Of a stretch of 64,000 bases of DNA, positions 26,556-35,757 are shown one piece after another. The notes beneath the pieces are model-generated. The model worked only from the letters and a program-made list of their open reading frames with translations. It was not told where the DNA came from and did no database searches. The translations under genes and the position numbers were made by a program. The first letter of the stretch is position 1, and the number at the start of each line of letters is the position of its first letter. The stretch comes from Vibrio sp. NTOU-M3 (lineage in GTDB: Bacteria; Pseudomonadota; Gammaproteobacteria; Enterobacterales; Vibrionaceae), in contig NZ_CP162100.1 of assembly GCF_040869035.1 (NCBI RefSeq), positions 1,860,001-1,924,000 of the forward strand, in the 5' to 3' direction.

Positions 26556-27900
26556 CCGCTCTCGATTCAAACGACTCAGTTTAAAAGGCCGCCTTTTCTT
26601 GGCGGCTGTTCTATGGTTAAGCGCCATGATCCTCGCCGCTGGTATTGGTATTCCACGATTAGTTAACGATTACCTGATCAATGATGTCAAAAGCCAGCTG
26701 AACTTATCCATGGATGAAATTACCGCCAACATTGAAGTGGATAAAAATGGACGCCTCACTCTAGACAGTCGACTCTCAGACCCGCGATTTAACCGACCAT
26801 ACAGTGGCCTTTATTGGTCCGCCTCAACAGATAATCAGGTTCTACGATCACGTTCACTCTGGGACCGTGATATCCAAGTTGAACAAAAAGGGTTGAAGGA
26901 AATTGTCCGTGGCGCAAAGAATGAAAAGCTGATCTATATTAGCCAAGCCATTTATCTACCCGATTTCACACACCCTGTGGAAATCATTATTGGTTTAGAT
27001 GAAGACCCGCTCGAACACACATTAACCAGTTTGGTGAGCCAACTTTGGATCATTCTCGGTTTGCTGTTTGCTGGGGTACTTATCTTTGTTGAACTGCAGG
27101 TGCGTTGGTCTCTAAGACCGCTCAACAAAATGCACAATGAACTGTCCCAACTTCGGTTAGGTAAGCGAGATAGCTTAGAGGAAGATTACCCAAGCGAAGT
27201 ATCGCCATTGGTGTCAGATCTCAACGCGTTACTCTTCCACTATCAAGAGTTATTGGAACGGGCTCGCCAGCACGCAGGAAACTTATCTCATGCGTTGAAA
27301 ACGCCGCTATCGGTATTGAAAAATGATATCACCGCACTTAGTGATGAAGAGAAACAGCGTCTGTCTGTTCCTGTCGAGCAAATCCAGAGCCAAATTGATT
27401 ACCACTTAGGGCGAGCTCGTATGGCAGGGTCGGCCAATATTCTCTCAGTGAAAGTAAACCCATCCGATCGCGTCGATACCATCTCTATGGCCTTTGATAA
27501 AGTGTATGCGCAGCGTGAAGTGGTGTTAATTAATGAGCTGGATACTGACCTTGAAGTCGCTGTCGATCCAACCGATTTTGATGAAATGATCGGGAACCTA
27601 CTGGAAAACGGCTATAAATGGGCGGGTTCTATTATTCGTGTGTACAGCGAAGAACTGGGTAATGACTTTATCAACATCCATGTGTGTGACGATGGCCCGG
27701 GCATTCCGCAACAGCAAAGAAAGCATGCCATCCAACGTGGGGTTCGCCTTGATGAAACCACACCAGGAACTGGCCTTGGCTTAAACATTGTGTGTGAAAT
27801 GGCCCACAGTTACCGAGGTGATCTGTCACTCAGTGACAGTAGTATGGGGGGCTTACAAGCAACTTTAAAACTTAAGAAGGTCACCAAAGCCCAGCGTTAA
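26545..27900 (+). CDS. PhoQ-like sensor histidine kinase
   Basis: This 451-residue kinase has two transmembrane helices (LFLAAVLWLSAMILAAGIG and LWIILGLLFAGVLIFVEL) flanking a periplasmic sensor domain of about 120 residues, then a HAMP segment. The phospho-acceptor histidine is in AGNLSHALKTPLSVLKND near residue 253, a PhoQ-like H-box. The ATP lid has DDGPGIPQQQR and GTGLGLNIV. Acidic clusters in the periplasmic part could bind divalent cations or peptides as in PhoQ, but this is inference. The stop codon sits in the loop of the following terminator. Confidence 0.9.
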   Translation: MQINRSRFKRLSLKGRLFLAAVLWLSAMILAAGIGIPRLVNDYLINDVKSQLNLSMDEITANIEVDKNGRLTLDSRLSDPRFNRPYSGLYWSASTDNQVLRSRSLWDRDIQVEQKGLKEIVRGAKNEKLIYISQAIYLPDFTHPVEIIIGLDEDPLEHTLTSLVSQLWIILGLLFAGVLIFVELQVRWSLRPLNKMHNELSQLRLGKRDSLEEDYPSEVSPLVSDLNALLFHYQELLERARQHAGNLSHALKTPLSVLKNDITALSDEEKQRLSVPVEQIQSQIDYHLGRARMAGSANILSVKVNPSDRVDTISMAFDKVYAQREVVLINELDTDLEVAVDPTDFDEMIGNLLENGYKWAGSIIRVYSEELGNDFINIHVCDDGPGIPQQQRKHAIQRGVRLDETTPGTGLGLNIVCEMAHSYRGDLSLSDSSMGGLQATLKLKKVTKAQR

Positions 27901-27911
27901 GCGCTGGGCTT
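27887..27911. terminator. Bidirectional terminator containing the phoQ-like stop codon
   Basis: A 10-bp perfect stem AAGCCCAGCG / CGCTGGGCTT with loop TTAAG includes the kinase stop codon and ends 2 bp before the convergent DedA-LssY stop. Confidence 0.7.
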
Positions 27912-27913
27912 GG

Positions 27914-29239
27914 CTAATAACTCTCAATTCCTGCAATCTCAACATTTGCAGCTAATTGTGTTTGGGCCAGTGATTTCCCTACCACGAGTACTCTCCCATC
28001 TGAAAAATAGTCGTGATCTTTATCTAATACAGCCACTGAGTTGGCACTGTAATACCCCATCTCCCAGCCATTTTTCAAGTCACCAGTTATGCTCTGAGCA
28101 AGCAAGTCACGCTCCTTATCAACATTCGGATCGATGCTATGCAGAATCGTCACGATGCCAGAGTACGGCGTGATCTTTAAGCCATCATCATAACTAACCG
28201 CACCGAGCCAAATGCGTTCGCCTGTTGCTGAATCCAAACCACTTTGCCACCAGCGAATGTGGCTTCTCGTCAACAAATCTCCCGGTCTCTGGTAAGCAGA
28301 CTCTTGAGGTACACCACGCCAAAATAGGTCAGATACAGGTGGCGTACTGGCTTTCAGCAAAGCAAGGTAATCTTTCCATTCAATTTCATTTCGTGAAAAC
28401 GTTTTGTTTTCAATCCAACCTAAGCTCTGCATTAAATCAGCAGGATTGTCACCAACATACGCGACATTGAGGGGCTGCGCATTGAAGTATGACGCTTGCC
28501 CGGCATACACTTTGAAATGACTCGGGTCCGAGCTTAAATCACGATTAAAAACATCCACAGCCGCACTCTGCGGCGCAATATTGTCATCGGCATACCAGAA
28601 AAAGTAACTGTAATTAGCAAACGCCACACCGAGTACAAATACAGCACTACTTTTTAGCAAAGTGAATCGCCATTGCTTACGTCGGCCATACCAATAACAC
28701 AGAAGAGAAGCGCCAGCACTCACGAGCAATAACCAATGCTCCTGCGTAAATGCCCATGCGGTATCCCACCATGTGAACGAGCCCACGCCAAGTGCAAGCA
28801 GATACCCCCACAACACAAACTGCCCCACACCAAGTATCAGACCAATCATTGAGAACAGCGAAAAACGTGACCATGTCACTTTATAACTTCCTGCAATAAA
28901 TGGAACAACCCAAGCTAATGGCCCTAATAAACGAGAAAAGGCCAAAATATAATTCGCTCTCTTGTGCAACAGCAGGCGACAACGCGCAAACACGCGACGC
29001 AATTTAGGTTGCCAACGCACTAAACGTTTTTGACCATTCAAGCCAAATCGTCGACCCGCTAAATAACTGAGTTGATCACCCAGCCATGCACCAAGCACAA
29101 CTGCGATGACACCTGTCCAGATCCCCTGAAAGAGCTGGTAGCCCGCCGCAAGGAAGAATGGCTCGCCGGGAACAAATAAATTGGGGCCAATCAGCGCATC
29201 AAACAATGCGCCGAAAAATAGGCCGAATCCTTCTACCAT
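27914..29239 (-). CDS. DedA-family membrane protein fused to LssY C-terminal domain
   Basis: This 441-residue protein has an N-terminal DedA/VTT domain: FVPGEPFFLAAGYQLFQGIW, GAWLGDQLSYLAGRRFG and the conserved FSRLLGPLAWVVPFIAGSYK. DedA proteins are linked to undecaprenyl-phosphate or lipid scrambling and membrane homeostasis. After two further helices near residue 200 the C-terminus is LssY-like (NVAYVGDNPADLMQSLGW, VSYDDGLKITPYSGIV). The LssY domain is of unsettled function. The gene for a family 2 glycosyltransferase lies 17 bp upstream, so a joint role in a lipid-linked glycan is plausible. Confidence 0.84.
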   Translation of the reverse strand: MVEGFGLFFGALFDALIGPNLFVPGEPFFLAAGYQLFQGIWTGVIAVVLGAWLGDQLSYLAGRRFGLNGQKRLVRWQPKLRRVFARCRLLLHKRANYILAFSRLLGPLAWVVPFIAGSYKVTWSRFSLFSMIGLILGVGQFVLWGYLLALGVGSFTWWDTAWAFTQEHWLLLVSAGASLLCYWYGRRKQWRFTLLKSSAVFVLGVAFANYSYFFWYADDNIAPQSAAVDVFNRDLSSDPSHFKVYAGQASYFNAQPLNVAYVGDNPADLMQSLGWIENKTFSRNEIEWKDYLALLKASTPPVSDLFWRGVPQESAYQRPGDLLTRSHIRWWQSGLDSATGERIWLGAVSYDDGLKITPYSGIVTILHSIDPNVDKERDLLAQSITGDLKNGWEMGYYSANSVAVLDKDHDYFSDGRVLVVGKSLAQTQLAANVEIAGIESY

Positions 29240-29256
29240 CTTATTGCCCTTCTACC

Positions 29257-29988
29257 TTATTTCTGTTCTTTGTAATGGCCGAACTGATATTCCATTTCGC
29301 TATTACGCATTTCACCAAAGAACATTCGACGTAGATTCGCTTTAAGGTAGGTCGCCCCCATTTTTAGAGAGCCCTCTTGCTCTAATCGGCGAGGGTCAAA
29401 TTCAAAGCTGACGGGCAGAAAACGAAAACGCCATGTCTTTGAAGCACGTTTAACGTAATCACAATCTTCACACAGCACGATTTGCTCATCAAAACCGCCA
29501 ATTTCATCATGAGCTCGACGTGTCGAGAATAAACACGCACCCACCGCGGTAGGGAAAACAAATTGTGTGGCGAAGAAACCGAGATTAAACAGTCCATAAC
29601 CCAGCTTGTGATTTAACGGGAGTGATTTTGCACTCATGTAAACGCCAGCAACTTCCAGCTTCTTCTCTTCCAACAAAGTGATTGAACGAGAAAGAAAGTC
29701 AGGTGCCAATCGCACATCCGCATCTAGAAACAATAATCTCTGATGCTCTGCCAGCGTCGCACCAGTATTACGCCCGAGACTTACACCACGCTCTTCCATT
29801 TTATGGATCACTAACTTCGGTAGTGACGCAGCATACGCTTTAGCAATATCGCAGGTTGCATCGTCACTATTTGAGTCAACTAAGATAACCTCAAAATCTC
29901 GATACATTTGCTTGCTTAGATCGTCCAGCAATCGTCCAATTCGTTTTTCTTCATTTAGTGTAATAACAACAATACTTAACGGTCCCAT
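29257..29988 (-). CDS. Family 2 glycosyltransferase
   Basis: The start is ATG 29986-29988, with AAGGAG 7 bp upstream (243 residues). GT-A fold motifs are SIVVITLNEEKRIGRLLDDL, VILVDSNSDDAT, GVSLGRNTGA and the DXD-like LFLDADVRL near residue 90, with a later CEDCDYVKRASK. The enzyme likely transfers a sugar from a nucleotide donor to a lipid or glycan acceptor at the cytoplasmic membrane. It precedes the DedA-LssY gene in the same orientation. Donor and acceptor cannot be inferred. Confidence 0.88.
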   Translation of the reverse strand: MGPLSIVVITLNEEKRIGRLLDDLSKQMYRDFEVILVDSNSDDATCDIAKAYAASLPKLVIHKMEERGVSLGRNTGATLAEHQRLLFLDADVRLAPDFLSRSITLLEEKKLEVAGVYMSAKSLPLNHKLGYGLFNLGFFATQFVFPTAVGACLFSTRRAHDEIGGFDEQIVLCEDCDYVKRASKTWRFRFLPVSFEFDPRRLEQEGSLKMGATYLKANLRRMFFGEMRNSEMEYQFGHYKEQK

Positions 29989-30118
29989 AATAGACTCCTT
30001 GTGCTCATGTTTAATATTCAACACAAGAATAAAATGGTGTGGCTTAATTAAGACTGAGTTATCTGTTCAGATTCAGTTCAGCCGTGAGAAACGGCAACGC
30101 AGAAGGGAAAAATAAGAT

Positions 30119-30144
30119 GCTCCCTCTCAGGTGTGAGCGGGAGC
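30119..30144 (-). terminator. Intrinsic terminator after eda
   Basis: On the minus strand GCTCCC-G-CTCA / TGAG-A-GGGAGC forms a stem with a short loop, followed by ATCTTATTTTTCCC, just beyond the eda stop. Confidence 0.7.
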
Positions 30145-30158
30145 GCTGTCATAGAAAA

Positions 30159-30788
30159 TTAAAGTTGTTCTGCCAAATGTACGGCATCACTCACCAATTG
30201 TCCGAGCTCTTGCCAATTGCCCTCTTCCATTAACTGGCTTGGCACCATCCAAGTCCCACCACAAGCTAACACGGAAGAGATTGACAAATAATCCGCCACA
30301 TTATTGATACTCACACCACCTGTTGGCATGAACTTAACCGGATAAACGGCACTTAGTGCTTTTAGCATGGCAACACCGCCAGAAGGCTCTGCCGGGAAAA
30401 ATTTGAGGGTACGCAGCCCCATCTCCATTGCCTGCTCAACGAGGCTTGGGTTATTTACCCCAGGAACGATCGGCACGCCCTTTTCTAGGCAGTAGCGCAC
30501 CGTTCTTGGGTTAAAACCAGGGCTGACAATAAAATCCACTCCGGCTTCCACGGCTTGATCGACTTGTTCATTCGTCAGCACTGTCCCCGCCCCGATAACC
30601 ATATCAGGAAACTCACGGCGCATGATGGCAATGGCTTCGGCAGCACATTCCGTACGAAACGTAATTTCAGCGCAAGGAAGGCCGTTATCCATCAATGCCT
30701 TCCCCAGTGGAATGGCATGCTCGATATGATTAATCGCAATTACTGGGATTACCTTAAATCGGGCAAGTTGTTCATCTAAAGTACTCAT
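30159..30788 (-). CDS. eda: 2-keto-3-deoxy-6-phosphogluconate aldolase
   Basis: The start is ATG 30786-30788 with AGGGAG 5-6 bp upstream (209 residues). Class I KDPG aldolase motifs are the glutamate in CAEITFRTECAAEAI near residue 43, GAGTVLTNEQVDQAVEAG, the Schiff-base lysine in LRTLKFFPAEPSGG near residue 130, and FMPTGGVS. It cleaves KDPG to pyruvate and glyceraldehyde 3-phosphate. It lies 10 bp after kdgK, completing the lower half of the sugar-acid route encoded upstream. Confidence 0.95.
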   Translation of the reverse strand: MSTLDEQLARFKVIPVIAINHIEHAIPLGKALMDNGLPCAEITFRTECAAEAIAIMRREFPDMVIGAGTVLTNEQVDQAVEAGVDFIVSPGFNPRTVRYCLEKGVPIVPGVNNPSLVEQAMEMGLRTLKFFPAEPSGGVAMLKALSAVYPVKFMPTGGVSINNVADYLSISSVLACGGTWMVPSQLMEEGNWQELGQLVSDAVHLAEQL

Positions 30789-30798
30789 TACAATCTCC

Positions 30799-31734
30799 CT
30801 ACACTTCATCAATAGTTGGGGTAGCAAACTTGGGAATAATCGCCCCACGATGCTGAATTACTTCACCCGCTAATTTATGGCCCATTATCGCTGACTGAGC
30901 AGGATTGCCACCGGTAAGCCGCCGAGCAAGATACCCAGCGCTAAACGAATCTCCCGCAGCGGTCGTATCGATGACACTCTCCACTTTGTTTGGCGAGATA
31001 TGATCCATTCCGTTTTCACTCACCACGATACAAGCTTTGTCTCCTTGCTTAACCACCACTTCTGCGACGCCTAGCTGCTTCGCTCTGGTGATGCATTGCT
31101 CGACTTTCTCATCACCAAATAGCGCTTGCTCATCATCAAAAGTCAGTAAAGCGATATCCGTCAGCTTCAGTATCTCACGATGGTATTTTTCTGCTTCATC
31201 TTTTGACGCCCATAATAACGGCCGATAATTGTTATCAAAAAATACCTTACCGCCACGCTGCTTAAAGGTTTGTAGCACTTCAAAAAGCGTATCACGCCCT
31301 TGTTTTGTCAATATAGCAAGTGTAATACCACTTAAATAAACGGCATGGTAAGTCATAAGTGCTTCGATCAGATATGTCGACTCAGATTGTTCAAACATAT
31401 ATTTTGCCGCCGAATCGCTCCGCCAATAGAAAAAACGACGCTCGCCGTTATCATCTGTTTCAATGTGGTAAAGCCCGGGCATTTTATCTTTCAAACGCAG
31501 CACTAAATGTGTGTCAACGCCCTCCGCTTGCCACGCTTGCAGCATTTGCTGTGAAAATGGATCTTCACCCAGTGCGGTCACATAACTCACACCCAGTTTT
31601 TTCGTATCAGCAAGCCTTGCAAGGTACAACGCAGTATTTAGCGTATCACCGCCAAAACTCTGCTTAAGGCTGACGCCTCGACGCTGCAGCTCTACCATAC
31701 ACTCACCAATGATTGCGATTTTAAACGGCTCCAT
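30799..31734 (-). CDS. kdgK: 2-keto-3-deoxygluconate kinase
   Basis: The start is ATG 31732-31734 with AGGAGAG about 6 bp upstream (311 residues); the open frame runs to 31929 but overlaps dctM. It is a PfkB-family kinase with IIGECMVELQ at the start, SFGGDTLNTALYLARL near residue 30 (substrate), and the catalytic IDTTAAGDSFSAGYLARRL with the anion hole and base aspartate near residue 258. It phosphorylates KDG to KDPG for the next gene, eda. Confidence 0.93.
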   Translation of the reverse strand: MEPFKIAIIGECMVELQRRGVSLKQSFGGDTLNTALYLARLADTKKLGVSYVTALGEDPFSQQMLQAWQAEGVDTHLVLRLKDKMPGLYHIETDDNGERRFFYWRSDSAAKYMFEQSESTYLIEALMTYHAVYLSGITLAILTKQGRDTLFEVLQTFKQRGGKVFFDNNYRPLLWASKDEAEKYHREILKLTDIALLTFDDEQALFGDEKVEQCITRAKQLGVAEVVVKQGDKACIVVSENGMDHISPNKVESVIDTTAAGDSFSAGYLARRLTGGNPAQSAIMGHKLAGEVIQHRGAIIPKFATPTIDEV

Positions 31735-31750
31735 TGCTGCTCTCCTATGC

Positions 31751-33025
31751 TCAATAAAATAGTCCAGGCAGCCAGAGCGACAATGCCGGAATATACGTGA
31801 CAAGCAACAACACAATGATGTTACATACAAGGAAAGGAATGATGGCTTTGGCGACTTTCTCCATCGAAATATTACCGATGGATGAGGCAACAAAGAGGCA
31901 GACGCCCACCGGAGGTGTTGATAAACCAATCATCAAATTCAACACAGCAATAATGCCGAAATGCACCGGATTCACACCAACCGATGTCGCGACCCCAAGC
32001 AGGGTTGGGAACAAAATGATCAGCGCCGCGATGGTTTCCATAAATGAACCTACTAACAGCAGCACCAAATTGATGATGAGCAACACCACAATTTTGTTTT
32101 CACTGAGGCTTAAAATGGCATCAGCAATCATCTGTGGAATGCGTTCTGAGGTTAAAATCCAGCCAAACACATTGGCTAACCCAACTAAAATCAACAAAGA
32201 CGAGCTGGTGACGGCTGTCGCGACCAATACTTGTGGAACGTCACGCCATTTCAAACCACGGTAAACATATAAGCCAATGATTAAGGCATAGAAAGCCGCA
32301 ACCACTGATGCTTCCGTTGGGGTAAAGAAACCACCGATGATGCCAACCAGAATCAATAAGGTAAGTGATACTGCCCAGCTGCTTTTACGCATCTCTACCA
32401 AGAGTTGCTTAAAGCCAACCTTTTGCTCTTTAGGATAATTTCGTTTGATGGCCAAGATATAAACCGTGATCATCATACCTACCCCAAGTAACACTCCGGG
32501 AATGGCGCCAGCTAAAAACATTTGTCCGACAGAGATACCCGTTAGCGTTCCTACAATGATCATCGGCACACTTGGAGGGATAATCGGCCCGATGGTCGAA
32601 GACGCGGCAGTCACCGCCGCTGAAAACGGTGTGTCATAACCTGCTTTCGACATTCCCGGGATCATCACCCCACCAATGCTTGCGGTATCCGCAACAGCGG
32701 TTCCAGAAACACCACCGAACAGCATTGATCCGGCAACGTTAGCTAGCCCCAAACCACCACGGATATGGCCGACCATTGCGTTGCTTAAATTAATGATTTG
32801 TTCGGTAATGTTGCCACGATTCATCAAGTTACCCGCAAGGATAAATCCCGGCACACACAGCAAAACAAAACTATCCATGCCGGCATACATTTTTTGAGGC
32901 ACCACGGTGAAAGGTATCTCCATCAAAAACAAATACGTTAATGACGCAGCCCCTAATGTAATCGCAATCGGCACGCCTAAAGCGAGTAAGGCAAAAAAGA
33001 CGAGAAATAAGATCCACACTTCCAT
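31751..33025 (-). CDS. TRAP transporter large permease (DctM family), sugar-acid cluster
   Basis: This 424-residue polytopic protein has AGNLMNRGNITEQIINLSNA, GVSGTAVADTASIGGVMIPGM and TIGPIIPPSVPMIIVG, all standard DctM signatures. It forms a TRAP importer with the small permease (1-bp overlap) and the binding protein encoded upstream. Genomic context points to a hexuronate, aldonate or similar C6 sugar acid as substrate. Confidence 0.94.
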   Translation of the reverse strand: MEVWILFLVFFALLALGVPIAITLGAASLTYLFLMEIPFTVVPQKMYAGMDSFVLLCVPGFILAGNLMNRGNITEQIINLSNAMVGHIRGGLGLANVAGSMLFGGVSGTAVADTASIGGVMIPGMSKAGYDTPFSAAVTAASSTIGPIIPPSVPMIIVGTLTGISVGQMFLAGAIPGVLLGVGMMITVYILAIKRNYPKEQKVGFKQLLVEMRKSSWAVSLTLLILVGIIGGFFTPTEASVVAAFYALIIGLYVYRGLKWRDVPQVLVATAVTSSSLLILVGLANVFGWILTSERIPQMIADAILSLSENKIVVLLIINLVLLLVGSFMETIAALIILFPTLLGVATSVGVNPVHFGIIAVLNLMIGLSTPPVGVCLFVASSIGNISMEKVAKAIIPFLVCNIIVLLLVTYIPALSLWLPGLFY

Positions 33026-33561
33026 TAGCTGACCCTCTTATCCAATAATTCAAGGCAAGCTTTAATAAATGAAAGCGTTGCAAACAAAGCGATATTCCCC
33101 AAGATAATGACCGTGCAATAAAACACGTAACTCATTGGAAAATACATGGTTGGCGATGACTGAAATTTACCGATCATGGCAAACTGAATTGCATAAGGAA
33201 TTAAAATAATACAAAAGGAGGCAATAAAGAGTGCAGAGGTAAATCGATATATCAATGCACCTCTGTCAGAAAGCGCATTGTAAAAAAGATCGACAGAGAC
33301 AAGTTCCCCTCTTCGATAAGCAATACCAACCGAAGAAGCAACCAGAAAAATAAATAAGTAGCGCGAAAGCTCTTCCGTCCATACTGGGGGCGTTTCCAGA
33401 AATAGCCGCGCAAAGATTTGTAGCAGTACCACACCACATAATAAAACCAGCGTGGTCACTGAAATGACACTCAGAAACTTTTCAATGCCAATACTCAAGG
33501 AAGCAATAATGCCCATTCCTCGAGATTGATTTGGCAATTTTTCGGGCTCAGTTATATTCAT
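33025..33561 (-). CDS. TRAP transporter small permease (DctQ family), sugar-acid cluster
   Basis: The preferred start is ATG 33559-33561 (178 residues), preceded by a GGAATGGA purine stretch; the frame extends to 33612. Four helices are expected, with PPVWTEELSRYLFIFLVASS, the DctQ signature, near residue 60. It pairs with the DctM protein; stop and start overlap by one base. Confidence 0.9.
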   Translation of the reverse strand: MNITEPEKLPNQSRGMGIIASLSIGIEKFLSVISVTTLVLLCGVVLLQIFARLFLETPPVWTEELSRYLFIFLVASSVGIAYRRGELVSVDLFYNALSDRGALIYRFTSALFIASFCIILIPYAIQFAMIGKFQSSPTMYFPMSYVFYCTVIILGNIALFATLSFIKACLELLDKRVS

Positions 33562-33703
33562 TGTTCCATTCCATTGCTGCCTATTAAATAACAAGCAAAC
33601 AAAATTTAGCATATAGCCCTACGCTAGGACTTGGCTATTTCCCATTAAAAATCAAACAATTATTTATATTTAATTAGATAGAGTTTTTATTATTACGAAT
33701 AAC

Positions 33704-33725
33704 AAGGGGAGAAAATACTCCCCTT
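33704..33725 (-). terminator. Intercistronic hairpin after the TRAP binding-protein gene
   Basis: Stem AAGGGGAG / CTCCCCTT (8 bp, 6-nt loop) lies 10 bp beyond the dctP stop and is followed on the minus strand by a T-containing stretch. It probably lets binding-protein mRNA outnumber permease mRNA by partial termination or 3'-end protection. Confidence 0.6.
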
Positions 33726-33735
33726 ATTTTATTGA

Positions 33736-34698
33736 TTATAGTTTCTGAATTTTCTCAAATAGGTCTAAAACTTCGCCTTTTAGGCTCGCTTTAACCGCCG
33801 GTAAGGCTTTTTCACGGAACTTGTCTTGATCCACATCGACAAATGTCATGCCGCTAGCTTGCAGTTCTCCAACCAATTTTGTTTCCGCTTCTGTCGCCAG
33901 CTTCTGCTCGTAGCTCTGCATCTCTTTAGCGCTCTGCAATAAAATCTCTTGCAGATCTTTAGGGAGTTTGTTGAGTTGCTGCTGACCGATTAACACGTAA
34001 ATCCAACTTCTGACATGCTCCGTTTTATTGACGTATTTCTGTACTTCAAAAAACGATGCACTTTTGATCAATGAAAGTGGGTTCTCTTGTGCGTCAACTG
34101 TGCCTTGTTGAAGCGCAGTAAACACCTCGCTGAACGCCATTGGGGTCGGTTTCGCACCTAGTTTGCTCCATACTGACACAAAGATTGGCACATTCGGCAC
34201 ACGTACCGTCATCCCTTTAAGATCTTCTGGCGTTTTCACCGGTTTGTTACTGGTTAAATTACGCGCGCCACGCTCAAACCAAGCAATTGGCACTAACCCT
34301 GTTCGAGCAGTGATTTCTTTCTCAATACTTTGGCCAATTTCACCATTTGCCACTTTAGCCAGATGCTCGCTGTCTCGTAGTGCGTATGGCACTGCAAGCA
34401 ATGCCGCCTTAGGCGCCCAGTTTTGCAGAGTTTCACCACTCATGGTCATATCAACGGTACCTAACTGAATACCACTGATCACATCACGCTCAGCGCCAAG
34501 CTGAGAGTTCGGGTAAATCTCGATGTTCAAGCGACCTTTCGATTTTTCATCCACGTTTTGAGCAAATTGCTCAAATGCCTTGTGCCATACATGCTCTTCA
34601 TTTGCTACATGACCAAGCTTTAAGGTGTAGTCCGCTGCAAAAGTGGAAACCGAAAGTATTGACGCAGCAACAAGCGATATAGTCGAAATCAATTTCAT
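33736..34698 (-). CDS. TRAP substrate-binding protein (DctP family), sugar-acid cluster
   Basis: This 320-residue periplasmic protein has a Sec signal peptide (TISLVAASILSVSTFAA). DctP motifs are KLGHVANEEHVWHKAFEQFA, YPNSQLGAERDVISGIQLG, and LKGMTVRVPNVPIF followed by AFSEVFTALQQGTVDAQE. The arginine in MTVRVP is the usual carboxylate-binding residue and is present, consistent with an organic or sugar acid ligand. Its neighbours metabolise mannonate, fructuronate and KDG, so one of these or L-gulonate or a glucuronate/galacturonate relative is the likely ligand. Confidence 0.93.
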   Translation of the reverse strand: MKLISTISLVAASILSVSTFAADYTLKLGHVANEEHVWHKAFEQFAQNVDEKSKGRLNIEIYPNSQLGAERDVISGIQLGTVDMTMSGETLQNWAPKAALLAVPYALRDSEHLAKVANGEIGQSIEKEITARTGLVPIAWFERGARNLTSNKPVKTPEDLKGMTVRVPNVPIFVSVWSKLGAKPTPMAFSEVFTALQQGTVDAQENPLSLIKSASFFEVQKYVNKTEHVRSWIYVLIGQQQLNKLPKDLQEILLQSAKEMQSYEQKLATEAETKLVGELQASGMTFVDVDQDKFREKALPAVKASLKGEVLDLFEKIQKL

Positions 34699-34736
34699 AG
34701 TTATAATCTCTTAAGTTATAGAGGGTAAGAGGTTCT

Positions 34737-35750
34737 TCAGAAGCAAATTAATGCCTTCATCGTGCTCTCCGGGCGTTGTTCTATTTGAGCAAACGCTTCG
34801 GAAAAGTTTTCAAATTCAAACTCATGACTAATGATTTCTTCTGTATTGAGCTTCCCTTCTTCTAACCACGATATCACTCGGGGAAACATCTTGTTATTCA
34901 GCCGTGAGCCAACAATGGTGAGCTCTTTCTTGATTACTTCAATTTGTGCTAGTGCACTTGGTTCACTCGAAAAGCCCAGTAAGCAGACACTGCCAGCAGG
35001 CGCAGCGAGCTTGAGAATTTGGGGTAACAAAGATGGTATACACGCAGCATCAGCAATCAATGGAACGCCTTGCCCATCGGTCAGTTTCATCACTTCCTGT
35101 TCGACATCTTGACGACTCGCATTAATCACATGAGATGCACCTAACTGGGTGGCTTTAGCAAGTTTCTCATCGACCAAATCCACCACAATTGAAGGAATAT
35201 TAAGGACTTTCGCAACCTGAACTAAGGTCAGGCCGATTACGCCTGAACCGTAAATAAGAATGGAGTCACCTGAGCTGGGATTGAGCCTTTCAAACACATT
35301 TGCGGCAATGGTGTATGGCTCAATAAGGGCGGCTTTGCGCAGCGGTATGTGGCTAGCAACTTTATAAGCGTTACTGGCAGGAACAACCTGATAGTGGCAA
35401 AAACCACCATCTCGATGCACACCTATTACTTGAAGGTTAATACAGCAGTTTGCGCGACCGCGACGACATTGAGGGCACTCGTTGCAGTTGATCACCGGAT
35501 CAATCACAACTTGATCACCTTTCGCTAAGTGGGTCACTTGTTCGCCTGTTTCTACTACCTCACCAGCAAATTCGTGTCCACTGACACGCGGATACACCAC
35601 AAACGGATTGTCTCCGTGAAGGATATGCATATCAGAGCCACATATCCCGGCATAAGCCACTTTAATGACAACTTCGTCTGCCCCACAATGAGGAAGCTCT
35701 CTTTGATGGAAGTTGCTCTGGTTTGGTTTCTCGATAACAAGCGCTTTCAT
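34737..35750 (-). CDS. Zinc-dependent alcohol dehydrogenase, RspB / L-gulonate 5-dehydrogenase-like
   Basis: This 337-residue medium-chain dehydrogenase has catalytic zinc ligands in AGICGSDMHILHGDNPF and VSGHEFAGEVVE. The structural zinc cysteines are in NCNECPQCRRGRANCC, and the nucleotide motif is YGSGVIGLTLVQVAK. RspB homologues next to mannonate dehydratase genes have been shown in other bacteria to oxidise L-gulonate to D-fructuronate. That matches the UxuB and ManD genes nearby. The exact substrate is inferred from context. Confidence 0.85.
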   Translation of the reverse strand: MKALVIEKPNQSNFHQRELPHCGADEVVIKVAYAGICGSDMHILHGDNPFVVYPRVSGHEFAGEVVETGEQVTHLAKGDQVVIDPVINCNECPQCRRGRANCCINLQVIGVHRDGGFCHYQVVPASNAYKVASHIPLRKAALIEPYTIAANVFERLNPSSGDSILIYGSGVIGLTLVQVAKVLNIPSIVVDLVDEKLAKATQLGASHVINASRQDVEQEVMKLTDGQGVPLIADAACIPSLLPQILKLAAPAGSVCLLGFSSEPSALAQIEVIKKELTIVGSRLNNKMFPRVISWLEEGKLNTEEIISHEFEFENFSEAFAQIEQRPESTMKALICF

Positions 35751-35757
35751 AATTTTC

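Noticed and set aside
30799..34698. Second TRAP cluster as a sialic acid (SiaPQM) system
   Set aside because: The linked genes are kdgK, eda, manD and uxuB; no neuraminate lyase or mannosamine kinase is present.
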